A model generated the notes under the pieces. It had not been told where the DNA came from. It did no database searches and was given only the letters and a program-made list of their open reading frames with translations. Of a stretch of 40,621 nucleotides of DNA, positions 25,928 through 35,163 are shown in pieces; position 1 is the stretch's first letter; every line of letters begins with the position of its first letter. The stretch is taken from assembly GCA_964595945.1 (NCBI GenBank), contig CAZQSL010000019.1, positions 1 to 40,621 of the forward strand, given 5' to 3'. The stretch comes from CAZQSL01 sp964595945. GTDB lineage: Bacteria > UBP15 > UBA6099 > JAJRTR01. The translations under genes and the position numbers were made by a program.

Positions 25928-27307
25928 TCAATCGCTGGTTTTGGGGATCGAGGCCGTTCCCTTTCTTTTGTACATGTAATTATATATCAGCCAGGTGATG
26001 ATTGAAACCGTGATGATTTCGGTAACGATGAGGGATGCCGTAGCGGCAATGAGTCCGGCGCGTGGCAACAGGACAATAAAGGCTGCACCGATGATCACGA
26101 TGCGGGCGAGGCTGATTTTCCACTGCAGGCGGATGAGTCCGAATCTGTTTGCGACTATGGAAATGAGTGACCACAGCACGACGAGGGCTCCTCTCGCTGA
26201 AAGAAGTTGTCCGAGACGTACGCTGGCGGTGAACTGACTGCCGAAGATCAATGGCGCAAGCATCGGCACGGCTACGGCATAGACAAGTCCGGCGCCGGTT
26301 GCGACAAAGCTGACGGCTAACACCTTTTTCAGGAGATTTTTTCCGTCATCGAGGTTTGTAAGCGACGATACCCTCGGCCAGAGGGCGTTTTTCACCCCGA
26401 TGATAAACACGGAGAAAATCAGTGGAAATCTCGATGCGGCGTTGTATAGTCCGACCTGATCCTTTGCAAGGAAATACGCGATCAGCCAGACGTCGAGCTG
26501 CTCGGCAACTATGTTGAAAAGCGAGTAGAGTATCATCTGTCCGGAAAAGCCTTTTGGATGCGTGTTTTTGTCTGATGTGAAAACGGGAGAGTCGATCGCC
26601 GGGTTTTTCAGAGCTGACAACATGGGCAGTCCGGTAAAGTCATTTCTCTGCATGATGGCCGACCTCGGGATTATGGCAAGGAAGACCAGACTCGATACGA
26701 CGGTTGAAATCGTTACGACAAACACGACGTATGTCAGGTCTGACTGATGGGAGATGAAGAGGAATGCGATGCCGGCGAAAATAATAAGTTTCTGAAGTGT
26801 CGCGACGATGGCCTGGGTGGCGAACTTTTTGATCGACTGGAAGAAGATCAGGGAAACCGAATTGAATCCGGTGAATATGCAGCCGATGATGGCTATCAAT
26901 ATCAGAGGCTGAAGGGGCGGGTCATGCCAGAGGTGCCGTGCTATGATGCCACTTGATGTGAATATCACCAAAGCGATGGTCAGAGTGATCATCACACGCA
27001 TTCTGAATGCCCACCGCATAATTGCCGCGTGGAGGGCATTGTCGCCTTCGGCATGGGCGCGTGATGCGAAAAATACGGTGGTGAGGCCGATGCCGAGATC
27101 GGAAACAGCGTTGGTGATGGCCGCTATACTTACAATGAGCGCATACCGGCCAAGATTGGCCGGCCCGAGGAGGCGCGAGAGCAGTATCGATCCCGCGAAT
27201 CCGGTGATGACGGAAACAATGTTCGGCATCATGGATATGATCGTGTCGGCGATCCCCTTGCGGGACCCCGTGATCATGGTGATTAGCTGGTTGAATAATT
27301 TGTGCAT
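25928..27307 (-). CDS. Wzx-type polysaccharide flippase (MOP superfamily)
   Basis: 459 aa with about 12-14 membrane helices. The N-terminal block VITGFAGSILLSRLLGPANLGRYALI is the conserved first-helix region of lipid-linked oligosaccharide flippases, and the C-terminal ILGxxx-type repeats are hydrophobic throughout. It should move undecaprenyl-linked glycan units across the inner membrane for the downstream glycosyltransferases. The ATG at 27307 has no good SD. A strong AGGAAGG lies about 30 nt upstream with a 7-codon mini-ORF, so start and leader are uncertain. First gene of the operon. Confidence 0.88.
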   Translation of the reverse strand: MHKLFNQLITMITGSRKGIADTIISMMPNIVSVITGFAGSILLSRLLGPANLGRYALIVSIAAITNAVSDLGIGLTTVFFASRAHAEGDNALHAAIMRWAFRMRVMITLTIALVIFTSSGIIARHLWHDPPLQPLILIAIIGCIFTGFNSVSLIFFQSIKKFATQAIVATLQKLIIFAGIAFLFISHQSDLTYVVFVVTISTVVSSLVFLAIIPRSAIMQRNDFTGLPMLSALKNPAIDSPVFTSDKNTHPKGFSGQMILYSLFNIVAEQLDVWLIAYFLAKDQVGLYNAASRFPLIFSVFIIGVKNALWPRVSSLTNLDDGKNLLKKVLAVSFVATGAGLVYAVAVPMLAPLIFGSQFTASVRLGQLLSARGALVVLWSLISIVANRFGLIRLQWKISLARIVIIGAAFIVLLPRAGLIAATASLIVTEIITVSIITWLIYNYMYKRKGTASIPKTSD

Positions 27308-27372
27308 CGCGCGGGGTTGGGAAAATGCTGTGATTATCCTTCCTGATTGATGAACATGGCTTCCCGGATGTG

Positions 27373-27401
27373 ATTATGGCATAAAGCATGCGTTATAACA
27401 A
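27373..27401 (-). promoter_or_regulatory. Candidate promoter of the polysaccharide operon
   Basis: On the minus strand TTGTTA (plus 27396-27401), 17-bp spacer, CATAAT (plus 27373-27378), about 66 bp upstream of the flippase start. The interval 27308-27431 carries no gene. Confidence 0.45.
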
Positions 27402-27431
27402 GGCAAAGTGGGCCCGTGCGGGGATAATGGC

Positions 27432-28427
27432 TTACTTGGGGGATGGCGAAGGAGTTGAGATTGTTGACAACGCGGCGCGGATTTTATCGGTTTCCGTGCC
27501 AGGAGATGCCTTTTCGAGATATCTTTTGAAGTAATCGGTGCATTTTGCCATGTCGCTTTGGTTAAAGAAAAACCAGCCGGCGGCTGCAAGAGCCTCAGTG
27601 TTGACCGGAGCGAGAGCAAGCGCTTTCACATAGTCGGTTTCGGCAGACTGGACATCTCCTTTTTTCTCGGACATGCGGCCCCGATTGATGTATGCGGCCG
27701 GGTCTCCGGGTCTGAGACTGATCGCATGGGCGAAATCCGCGGCGGCAAGGTCGTAGTCTGACAGAATGGTGTATACGACGCCGCGATTGACGAAAGTGCG
27801 GTAATCGGAAGGGTCAAGGGAGATGGCAAGCGAATAGTCCCTTGTGGCACAGGCGTAGTCAGATGTCTGGCGGCATGCTATTGCGCGGTTGGAGTAAAGC
27901 TCGGGGCGGTCGGGAGCGAGAGCGATGGCTGTGGTGAAGTCACGGATGGCGTCATCCGCACGGTCGACTTTCAGGAGGCAGCGGCCACGGTTGAGCAGCA
28001 GGGCAGGAGTGGCCGGAGAGAGAGCGGCGGCGCGGTCATAATATGCGATTGCTTCCATGTAATTATTCTGCTGCTGCAGAAGATATCCCATGTTGTTGAG
28101 TGCCGGGGCGTTTTCGGGATCGAGATGCAAGGCAGTGTCCAGCGCCGAGAGAGCGGCGGAGATATCTCCGTTGCGAGAGTACGCTATGCCGAGGACATTG
28201 TAGGGCGTAGCCGAGTCCGGGGCGAAAGGGATCGCCTGGCTCGCGTAGGCCGCCGCGGCTGCCGGGTTGTTTGCAGAAAGCGTTTTTTCTGCTGATGTCA
28301 TACATTCCTCATATGAAACACACTCGAAGGCCGCGTCAGCGCGGTTGCATGAGAATAGCAGGCACAACGTGACGACAAGGGCGCATTTTGTTATCCTTGG
28401 GAGGTCATTCATAGTGGATGAGTTCAC
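27432..28427 (-). CDS. Exported TPR-repeat protein
   Basis: 331 aa. The start GTG at 28427 overlaps the preceding kinase stop as GTGA, a translational coupling arrangement; ATG 28412 is the alternative. An N-terminal hydrophobic stretch (ALVVTLCLLFSC) and ADAA mark an exported or lipid-anchored protein; the cysteine follows a weak lipobox. About eight TPR units follow from residue about 45 to 315, each with the L/Y-x-N-R-G and A-L/A-L-x-P pattern. TPR solenoids bind peptides and scaffold complexes. A Pro/Ser tail (STPSPSPK) ends it. Being last in the two-kinase operon, it may act as an extracytoplasmic partner in that pathway, which is inference. Confidence 0.85.
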   Translation of the reverse strand: MNSSTMNDLPRITKCALVVTLCLLFSCNRADAAFECVSYEECMTSAEKTLSANNPAAAAAYASQAIPFAPDSATPYNVLGIAYSRNGDISAALSALDTALHLDPENAPALNNMGYLLQQQNNYMEAIAYYDRAAALSPATPALLLNRGRCLLKVDRADDAIRDFTTAIALAPDRPELYSNRAIACRQTSDYACATRDYSLAISLDPSDYRTFVNRGVVYTILSDYDLAAADFAHAISLRPGDPAAYINRGRMSEKKGDVQSAETDYVKALALAPVNTEALAAAGWFFFNQSDMAKCTDYFKRYLEKASPGTETDKIRAALSTISTPSPSPK

Positions 28428-31400
28428 ATCGAGTCATTGATAGTGAAATAAAAAGTCGAACCGGCGCCTATATCGGAGTGGACCCATATCCGCCCCTGAT
28501 GCTGTTCGATAATACGTTTTACGATGGCGAGGCCGACGCCGGTGCCTTCGATGTCCTCTTTCATGTCCACTCGGCCGAACATCTGGAAAATGCGCTGATG
28601 GCACTGGGGGCTGATGCCGATCCCGTTGTCGGAAACATAAAACGCGTGTTGCCCGTCGATTTCCTTCACTCCGATTTCGATGCGGGGAGCCGGGTTGTTT
28701 TTTCCGATGTACTTGATGGCGTTGCTGATCAGATTTGTAAGCACCTGCTGCATGCGCAGGCGTTCGCAACTGAGGATGGCATCGGAATTCTGCACAGAGA
28801 CCTGTACTCCACGCGACTGTATCATAAATGCGAGAGAGTCGAGGGCTTCGGCGACCAGGCGGTTGAATGGGATAGTGTGTTTTTCGTCAACGACACGTCC
28901 GATGCGGGAGTAGTCGAGGAGTCCGTCGATCATGTTTTTCATACGGTTGATCGAGTTGCGGATCCGCTGGAAATAGCGCTGGGCTTCAGGATCGAGGCGG
29001 TCGGAAAAGTCTTCGAGGAGGATTTCCGTGAAGCCTTCGATGGATACGAGCGGTGACTTGAGGTCATGTGAGGCCATGTATGCGAATGCCTGGAGTTCGG
29101 AGTTTGCCGTTTCGAGTTCGGACAGGAGTTTGCGCACGCGTTCTTCCGACTGTTTGCGTTCGGTGATGTCTCTGACAGCCATGACCGAACTGCCATGGGG
29201 GTCATTGAGTATCGGCGAGATTTTTATCTCGACAGGGAAAGCGATGCCGGTCTTGTCGATAGCTGCGAATTCGAGCGCTTTGCCGCCTGATGAGTCAGTG
29301 GAAAGGATGAATTCGGAGTTGTCGACATTGTTGGAGATTTCCGAAAAACCTGGGATAAACAGGCGTCGAAGGTCGTGGCTGATGATTTCTTCAGAAGAGT
29401 AGCCGAACATTTTTTCGGCGGCTGGATTCCAGAAAAGTATCGCTCCGAGTCTGTCGATCATGACAATCGCGTCATGTGTCGACGATGTTATGGCAGAGAG
29501 TTTCTGCTCACGGTCACGGATGAGTGCTTCGTCGCGTTTTCGCTCGGAGATATCGCGTGAGAACAGGCAGATGATTTCAAATCCAAAGTAGTGGAAGTAG
29601 TCGCCCGTGGATTCTACGGGGAAAGTCGATCTGTCTTTTCTCCTGAATGCGGTTTCGAAGGCTCCCGAGCCCTTTTCACGCAGTGACACCCAGATTGCCT
29701 CCCATTTTTCCGCATCGAATTCGTGATACCAGTCGGCAATGTCGAGGTTGAGGAGTTCCTCATGCGTATAGCCAAGCGAAGAGCAGGTAGCCTTGTTGGC
29801 ATAAATGATCTTGCCGGAATTGTTGACCCAGATGATCGAGTCGAAAGAATTGTCGACCGTGAATTGGGTGAGGCGCAGAGCGTCTTCCATCTGCTTGCGT
29901 TCGGTAATGTCGCGGCAGGAAGCGAGAGACATGTTGCGGTCTTTGAACTTGAATTGCGCGACAGCTATTTCGACAGGGAATACCGTACCGTCCTTCTTGC
30001 GATGGAAGCGCTGATAGACCTGTGGCGTTTCCTTTTCAGGCAGGGGTACATCAGCGGAGGAAAGCTGGGATTTGTCGAGCGAGCGGATATCTTCACGGGA
30101 ATACCCGTAAAGGTCGATGGCAGCATTGTTAGCGTCGATGATGCATGACGAGTCTTCGTCGATAAGGAAGATTGCATCGGAAGCCAGTTCGAAAAGCGCG
30201 CGGTATTTTTCCTCATTGTCACGCAGAGCCTGTTCGGCGATAATTCGTTCGGTGTTGTCACGCGATACAAGCACAAGGCCGGTGGGTTTGCCGTCATTGT
30301 TGGAAAGAACAGCGGAATTGATTTCACGAATATAAGTCGTGCCATCTTTGGCGATAAGCTTGAATTCGCGTGGCGGGCAGGAGCCTCGTTCGAGGGTGCG
30401 CTGGAAATTGCGGAGATAAGAGACGCGCTCTTCGGGCGCGATGAAATCGTAGATATAAGCTCCGATGACTTCGCCGGCGGATGGGCATCGGTGGCTGTTG
30501 ACGATGTTTGGCGATGCGAAAGTAATCTGTCCGTGGTCATCGGTGACGATGATGGTGTCTGGGGAAGCGGCAATGAGTTTGCGGTGGAGTTCTTCGGAAA
30601 CGCGGAGTTTTTCTTCCGCGAGGTGGCGCATGATGCGTGTCCTGAGAGTTACGACGCCGAATGCCAGGTTGTCGGCGAGTTCGTTGAGCAGTTTATTTTC
30701 TTCGGTATCGAAGGCATCGGGTTCGGCGGCAAAAATATTGAGGACGCCGATGCACTCGTCGTCATAAAGCAGCGGAAGAGAAATCGAGGCGGCATAACCG
30801 AGTTTTTCGGCTTCTTCGCGCAGGGGAGCGCAGGAAGGATCGTTCAGGATATTCCTCGTGACCTGCGGGCCAGCGGCGAAGCTGCCATTGGCGAAAGTAC
30901 TGCCACGGAAGTCGATTTCGACTGATTCTCCGATCTGTCCCGTATAGCTGACTTGCGAAACGGAAATCACGTCACGGTCGGGGCTTTGTTCGATAAAACC
31001 GATCCATGCGAGGCGGTAGCCGCCGACAGTAACGATCGTCTGGCATATTGACTGCAGGAGCTCTTTTTCATCGGTAGCCGCGACGACGCTGTGATTGGCT
31101 GACGAGAGCACCTTGAGGGCGCGGTTCAGCCGCTTCATTTCCATTTCAGCGAGTTTTCGGCCCGTGATGTCGATGATGAAACCCTCGGCGCCTACGATGC
31201 GGCCTTCGGAAAAAATCGGAGTGATCGAAAAATTGCTATAGCCAAGCGTGCCATCGCTGCACTTTCTCGCGACATCCCCGTCGGCAACGGTTTTTCCGGC
31301 ATCGACCATCCTGCTGTATTGTGCGACCTGCGGGTCGCCGGGGTATGCGATGAAGTCCCTGTAATTGCGGCCGATTACCTGTATTTCGGATTCGTATTTG

Positions 31401-31915
31401 CACATGCGCACGAAAGCGTCGTTGACATTGCGGATGATGCCGGTATCGTCGATCATGAAGTATCCGGCTTCGGCGTGTTCGACGATGCCGCGGAAACGAT
31501 CTTCGCTCTCGCGGAGTGCGACCTGAGTTTCCGCGAGCTGTTTTTCGATCTCGCGTTTGTATTTCGTAATCTCAATTATCGCGCGCAGTTCGCGATCCTG
31601 AAATGGTTTGACGACATAACCATAAGGCTGTATGGGTTTTGCGCGGGTAATGAAAGTGTCGTCGGTATAGGCAGTGACAAAAATGATCGGTACGTCAAGT
31701 TTTGCCTGAATGATCTCGGCGGCCTCGATGCCGTCGAGTCCGTTGGGCATCATGATGTCCATGAGGATCAGATCGGGCCTGAGTTCGAGCGCCATTCGTA
31801 TGGCTTCCTCGCCTGAGTAAGCTTTTCCGGCGACACCATAGCCCATGTTGATCAGGCGCTCTTCGATATGCATTGCGATGATTGATTCATCATCGACAAT
31901 CAGTATGTGCTCCAA
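28424..31915 (-). CDS. Receiver-PAS-GAF-PASx4 sensor histidine kinase
   Basis: 1163 aa. I place the start at TTG 31915: GGAGGT (plus 31923-31928) lies 7 nt upstream and the protein then opens directly with the receiver strand LEHILIVDDE. Upstream residues in the same frame have no domain. Order: receiver (1-120; D8, D9, phospho-acceptor D53 in MDIMMP, VKPF lysine), PAS (about 134-250), GAF (about 263-425), four PAS (about 438-560, 566-685, 686-798, 799-920), HisKA with H950 (ASHDLKSPL), HATPase_c to the end with N box NLISNAIKYI, DNGIGI and GTGVGLAIV. No membrane helix, so a cytoplasmic sensor. The receiver at the N terminus should accept phosphate from another kinase, plausibly the upstream HisKA_2 enzyme, whose 3' end it overlaps by 26 bp. 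Confidence 0.92.
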   Translation of the reverse strand: MEHILIVDDESIIAMHIEERLINMGYGVAGKAYSGEEAIRMALELRPDLILMDIMMPNGLDGIEAAEIIQAKLDVPIIFVTAYTDDTFITRAKPIQPYGYVVKPFQDRELRAIIEITKYKREIEKQLAETQVALRESEDRFRGIVEHAEAGYFMIDDTGIIRNVNDAFVRMCKYESEIQVIGRNYRDFIAYPGDPQVAQYSRMVDAGKTVADGDVARKCSDGTLGYSNFSITPIFSEGRIVGAEGFIIDITGRKLAEMEMKRLNRALKVLSSANHSVVAATDEKELLQSICQTIVTVGGYRLAWIGFIEQSPDRDVISVSQVSYTGQIGESVEIDFRGSTFANGSFAAGPQVTRNILNDPSCAPLREEAEKLGYAASISLPLLYDDECIGVLNIFAAEPDAFDTEENKLLNELADNLAFGVVTLRTRIMRHLAEEKLRVSEELHRKLIAASPDTIIVTDDHGQITFASPNIVNSHRCPSAGEVIGAYIYDFIAPEERVSYLRNFQRTLERGSCPPREFKLIAKDGTTYIREINSAVLSNNDGKPTGLVLVSRDNTERIIAEQALRDNEEKYRALFELASDAIFLIDEDSSCIIDANNAAIDLYGYSREDIRSLDKSQLSSADVPLPEKETPQVYQRFHRKKDGTVFPVEIAVAQFKFKDRNMSLASCRDITERKQMEDALRLTQFTVDNSFDSIIWVNNSGKIIYANKATCSSLGYTHEELLNLDIADWYHEFDAEKWEAIWVSLREKGSGAFETAFRRKDRSTFPVESTGDYFHYFGFEIICLFSRDISERKRDEALIRDREQKLSAITSSTHDAIVMIDRLGAILFWNPAAEKMFGYSSEEIISHDLRRLFIPGFSEISNNVDNSEFILSTDSSGGKALEFAAIDKTGIAFPVEIKISPILNDPHGSSVMAVRDITERKQSEERVRKLLSELETANSELQAFAYMASHDLKSPLVSIEGFTEILLEDFSDRLDPEAQRYFQRIRNSINRMKNMIDGLLDYSRIGRVVDEKHTIPFNRLVAEALDSLAFMIQSRGVQVSVQNSDAILSCERLRMQQVLTNLISNAIKYIGKNNPAPRIEIGVKEIDGQHAFYVSDNGIGISPQCHQRIFQMFGRVDMKEDIEGTGVGLAIVKRIIEQHQGRIWVHSDIGAGSTFYFTINDSM

Positions 31916-33029
31916 CGGTATTACCTCCGCGGAAAGTGATGGTGAACTCCGTGCCCTGTTCGCGTGAGAGAGCCAGGCTGCCCCTGAGCTGGTCGATGAC
32001 AAGAGTGTGGACGAGTTTGAGTCCGAGGGTATTGGTGTTGAGCACGTCGATATCGGGTGGCAGGCCTGCGCCTTTGTCCCTGATGGACAGGGCGATGAGC
32101 CCGGCTCCGTCGATAGATGCCTTTACGAAGAGCGATCCGGCCCTTCGGGTGCAATAGTCCTGGTCCGGGGTGAATGTGTGTTTGATGACATTTGAAAATA
32201 GTTCATTCATTATCAGGGTGCATGGAATCGCGACCGAGATGTCGAGGGAAATATCCTCGATGTCGATTGTGAGTTCGGTCTTGGAATAATTGACGTCATA
32301 GACATCGAACAGAAATGAAATGAGTTCCTTGACGACAAAACACAGATTGATATTGACGAGGTCTTCGGATTTGTAAAGAAGGGAGTGGATAAGGGAAATA
32401 GAATATATCTTGCTGCGGGCATCGCTGAGAATGGCCGAAGCGAGGAGGTCCCGCGTGCGCATTCCGCGAAGGTCGAGCATGGAAAGGATAACCTGAAGGT
32501 TGTTTTTGACGCGATGGTGGACTTCTCGAAGAAGGAGATTTTTTTCAGCGAGAGATTTTCTGAGCTGATCTTCCGAAATGCGCCGCTGGGTTATTTCGTC
32601 CTTGAGCATGCGGTTGGCATCCCGGAGGGCATTGCTTCGTTTTTCAAGCGCATCATCATTGGGGATATTGTGCGACAAATCCCTGACAATGATGAGGTAT
32701 TGCCTGCTGACATCGGGAGGCATTTCGATGATGGTCACTTCGGCAGGAGTTTCTGTGCCGTTATTGTTCCTGATCATCGTTTCGGTGGTAAATGTCCCGG
32801 TTTCGGCAATTTCCGCTCCAGCGTTGGTAAACAGATACTCTTCGCCTTTGCCAAGCAACTGGAATATGGACATGCCGGTCATTTCTTCGCAGGAGTAGCC
32901 AGTATATTCGGAAATAAAATGGCTGGTATGAGTGATTACTTTCTCGGATATGGAACAGAAGAGCAGTCCATTGGGCCGTTTGCCTGTCTCTTGTTCTATT
33001 GCATGTATGTTTTCAGTGATATCAAGCAC
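31890..33029 (-). CDS. PAS / HisKA_2-type histidine kinase
   Basis: 379 aa from GTG 33029; no strong SD. An N-terminal PAS-like domain (about 15-118; EYTGYSCEEMTGMSIFQLL) is followed by a short linker helix (125-165) and the HisKA_2 dimerisation motif EVHHRVKNNLQVILSML with phospho-accepting H171. A HATPase_c domain follows: NELFSNVIKH, DKGAGLP and TLGLKLVHTLV. HisKA_2 kinases are often cytoplasmic and pass phosphate to stand-alone or hybrid receivers. The next gene begins within its last codons and starts with such a receiver. No transmembrane segment. Ligand of the PAS domain unknown. Confidence 0.9.
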   Translation of the reverse strand: MLDITENIHAIEQETGKRPNGLLFCSISEKVITHTSHFISEYTGYSCEEMTGMSIFQLLGKGEEYLFTNAGAEIAETGTFTTETMIRNNNGTETPAEVTIIEMPPDVSRQYLIIVRDLSHNIPNDDALEKRSNALRDANRMLKDEITQRRISEDQLRKSLAEKNLLLREVHHRVKNNLQVILSMLDLRGMRTRDLLASAILSDARSKIYSISLIHSLLYKSEDLVNINLCFVVKELISFLFDVYDVNYSKTELTIDIEDISLDISVAIPCTLIMNELFSNVIKHTFTPDQDYCTRRAGSLFVKASIDGAGLIALSIRDKGAGLPPDIDVLNTNTLGLKLVHTLVIDQLRGSLALSREQGTEFTITFRGGNTVGAHTDCR

Positions 33030-33248
33030 GATGTCAATCCATACCAGCGCGACCCGCTGTGGAAACAGCGCTGTTGATTGTTGCTCCTGTACCTTGCGGA
33101 TTTGACCGCTTTCGGCAACATGTTACAAATGCTAATCCCGATAACGATTTACCCACTTTCCGATAATTATAACTGTATTACCGCAAAGGAGGTTGCATGT
33201 GCGAGTCGAAGGTAATCTGATTGCGAGACCCGATGATGGTGAAATATA

Positions 33249-33920
33249 CTATTCCGTGTCTTCTCCGGCACGTTTCAGGCGCGCTTTTTTCCTGTCGTCG
33301 AGTTTCTTTTCTTCTTCAGGCGTCATGTCCTGTTTGAGGTTGATACCGCCCTGTTCGGGTGCGGCCTCCTTTTTGTCCGAAGGTTTTGCCGATTTGCTGG
33401 ATCCCTGCGTGCGGCTCGAAACCGCCGGGGCCTGTGCCTGAGCGGAAGTGCGTCTTTTGGATGTCTTCTGCGGCACGACTTCTTCTTCGCTATCTTTCGC
33501 AATAGTCTTTGGAGCCGGTTTGATTTTAACAGGAGTTTTCGGAGTTTCGTCTTCGGCCGGTATGACTACAGGCGTCTTTCTGAACGATACTTCCCGGAAC
33601 GTATATGTCTGTCCTTCGTCAATTCCCGAATAGGAGTTGATAACAGTGGCTACGGAGGAGTATTGATCGCACCATGTGACCTGGATGCGTCCTGCGACTT
33701 TCTCTCCCTTGCTGAGCTCGAAAACGGCTCCGGGATTTATGCCGATGATTGATCCCGCATAAAACATTACAGTGTTGTCACTTGTTACCAGATTGATTTT
33801 CTTGTCGAAAGTATCGATAGCTGAAGATGCCCCGCCGCCCGAACACAAAAATAGAAAAATGGCCAGTATGAGTAGCGGCTGGACGAATGCAAGCCTGAAT
33901 TTCGCAGGGGTCTGTTTCAT
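33249..33920 (-). CDS. Exported protein with small beta domain and Lys/Glu/Pro-rich tail, function unknown
   Basis: 223 aa, ATG 33920 with GGAGAG 6 nt upstream. N-terminal signal sequence (LLILAIFLFLC) with a cysteine and GGG, possibly a lipoprotein, although the residues before Cys are not a classic lipobox. Residues about 40-105 form one beta domain, with IIGINPGAVFELSKGEKVAGRIQVTW resembling the 'V-x-L-x-x-G-x-x-x-G-V-x-x-G-x-x-F' small barrels of surface-associated proteins (split here: the visible core is GINPGAVFELSKGEK). Residues about 115-223 are low-complexity P/T/K/S/E, probably disordered. Upstream of the two-kinase genes on the same strand, 219 bp away. No known family assigned. 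Confidence 0.7.
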   Translation of the reverse strand: MKQTPAKFRLAFVQPLLILAIFLFLCSGGGASSAIDTFDKKINLVTSDNTVMFYAGSIIGINPGAVFELSKGEKVAGRIQVTWCDQYSSVATVINSYSGIDEGQTYTFREVSFRKTPVVIPAEDETPKTPVKIKPAPKTIAKDSEEEVVPQKTSKRRTSAQAQAPAVSSRTQGSSKSAKPSDKKEAAPEQGGINLKQDMTPEEEKKLDDRKKARLKRAGEDTE

Positions 33921-34130
33921 CGTAACTCTCCATTCATGTCACTAAAATAATAGCATGCTTTCCGCAACTTCGTTCCTTGATAGTTAATTCTATATTTTAT
34001 TGAGGGATTCTGACAAGCCGGACCGTTTTCTTTTCAAATCCGGTGGCTCGTCCGCGATGTTAGTTTGGGATGTGTTTGCAAGTGGACATAAGTTTCAGGG
34101 GTAATCAGATAATATATTCATTGTGAAAAA

Positions 34131-34159
34131 TTGAACGCTATTTGCCACTATGCTATAAT
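34131..34159 (+). promoter_or_regulatory. Strong sigma-70-type promoter of the pdxS operon
   Basis: TTGAAC (34131-34136), 17-bp spacer, TATAAT (34154-34159). About 98 bp upstream of the pdxS ATG. The divergent interval 33921-34256 otherwise contains only the 5' hairpin below and no gene. Confidence 0.7.
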
Positions 34160-34171
34160 TCAGGCGAAGTG

Positions 34172-34188
34172 CGGGGGAGACACCTCCG
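34172..34188 (+). promoter_or_regulatory. 5'-leader hairpin of the pdxS transcript
   Basis: CGGGGG-AGACA-CCTCCG forms a 6-bp stem with one G-U pair and a 5-nt loop, about 5 nt after the predicted transcription start. It is probably a 5' stability or folding element. No riboswitch architecture is visible. Confidence 0.35.
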
Positions 34189-34256
34189 TGGATTATGCGC
34201 GTTTTCTGGCCGGTTAGGCTGTGGATACGTCGTGAATTGAAATTGTGAGGTCAGAG

Positions 34257-35153
34257 ATGGAAAAGCACACTGAAGAAAAAGGCACCCTTCGGGTAAAAAC
34301 AGGACTCGCGGAAATGCTCAAGGGCGGCGTCATCATGGACGTTACGACTCCCGAACAGGCAAAAATCGCCGAGGATGCCGGAGCCGCTGCAGTCATGGCT
34401 CTCGAAAGAGTCCCGGCTGATATCAGGAAAGACGGCGGAGTCGCCCGTATGGCCGACATCGCAATTATCAAGAGCATTCAGGAAGTAGTTAGCATACCAG
34501 TCATGGCGAAAGCCCGAATCGGCCACTATGTGGAAGGCAGAATCCTCGAGGCCATCGGTGTCGATTATATCGACGAGAGCGAAGTCCTTACGCCGGCTGA
34601 CGAAAAGTACCACATCGACAAATGGCAGTTCGACGTGCCGTTCGTTTGTGGCGCGAGAGACCTCGGGGAAGCGCTCAGGAGGATCGGTGAAGGCGCGGCC
34701 ATGATCCGCACGAAAGGCGAGGCCGGATCGGGCAATATCGTCGAGGCAGTACGGCATATGCGCACTGTGACCGATGGCATACGCCGACTCACAATCCTTC
34801 CCGAAGAAGAGCTGATGACTGAAGCCAAGGAACTCGGCGCGCCGTATGAAATCGTCCGATGGGTCGCCCGTAACGGCAAACTTCCCGTCCCGAATTTCTC
34901 GGCTGGCGGCGTGGCAACCCCCGCTGACGCCGCGCTTATGATGCACCTCGGCGCGGAAGCTGTTTTCGTGGGCTCGGGTATCTTCAAGTCCGAAGACCCG
35001 GCCGACAGGGCAAAAGCTATTGTCGAAGCAACCACTAACTATAAGGACTATAAAAAACTCGCCGAACTCTGCACCGGTCTCAAGGGTGCGATGCAGGGGC
35101 TCGACATATCGAAAATGGACGCAAAAGACATGTTTCAGGGCCGCGGCTGGTAA
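34257..35153 (+). CDS. pdxS: Pyridoxal 5'-phosphate synthase subunit PdxS
   Basis: 298 aa from ATG 34257, SD GAGGT 5 nt upstream; the in-frame GTG at 34245 is less likely. PdxS condenses ribose 5-phosphate and glyceraldehyde 3-phosphate with ammonia from PdxT to make PLP (vitamin B6), as a dodecameric (beta/alpha)8 barrel. Visible signatures: MDVTTPEQAKIAEDAGAAAV (D28), the catalytic Lys K85 in VMAKARIGH, the second active-site lysine in IRTKGEAGSG, and the C-terminal FVGSGIFKS phosphate-binding loop. Length is normal for the family (about 290-300). The pdxT gene follows after 10 nt, an operonic arrangement conserved across bacteria. Confidence 0.97.
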   Translation: MEKHTEEKGTLRVKTGLAEMLKGGVIMDVTTPEQAKIAEDAGAAAVMALERVPADIRKDGGVARMADIAIIKSIQEVVSIPVMAKARIGHYVEGRILEAIGVDYIDESEVLTPADEKYHIDKWQFDVPFVCGARDLGEALRRIGEGAAMIRTKGEAGSGNIVEAVRHMRTVTDGIRRLTILPEEELMTEAKELGAPYEIVRWVARNGKLPVPNFSAGGVATPADAALMMHLGAEAVFVGSGIFKSEDPADRAKAIVEATTNYKDYKKLAELCTGLKGAMQGLDISKMDAKDMFQGRGW

Positions 35154-35163
35154 GGAGTCACAA

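Noticed and set aside
28418..29056. 212-codon plus-strand frame antisense to the hybrid kinase (also 29723-30148, 30491-30925, 31319-31816, 32385-33077)
   Set aside because: These are mirror readings of kinase codons with no domain of their own.
33193..33441. 82-codon plus-strand frame after a strong SD
   Set aside because: The last 190 bp are antisense to the Lys/Glu-rich tail of the minus-strand gene, giving F/S-rich low complexity. Kept only as a finding about the SD.
35020..35163. Upstream start for pdxT inside pdxS
   Set aside because: The extra 48 codons overlap the end of pdxS and match nothing. GTG 35164 has a good SD and gives the family N terminus.
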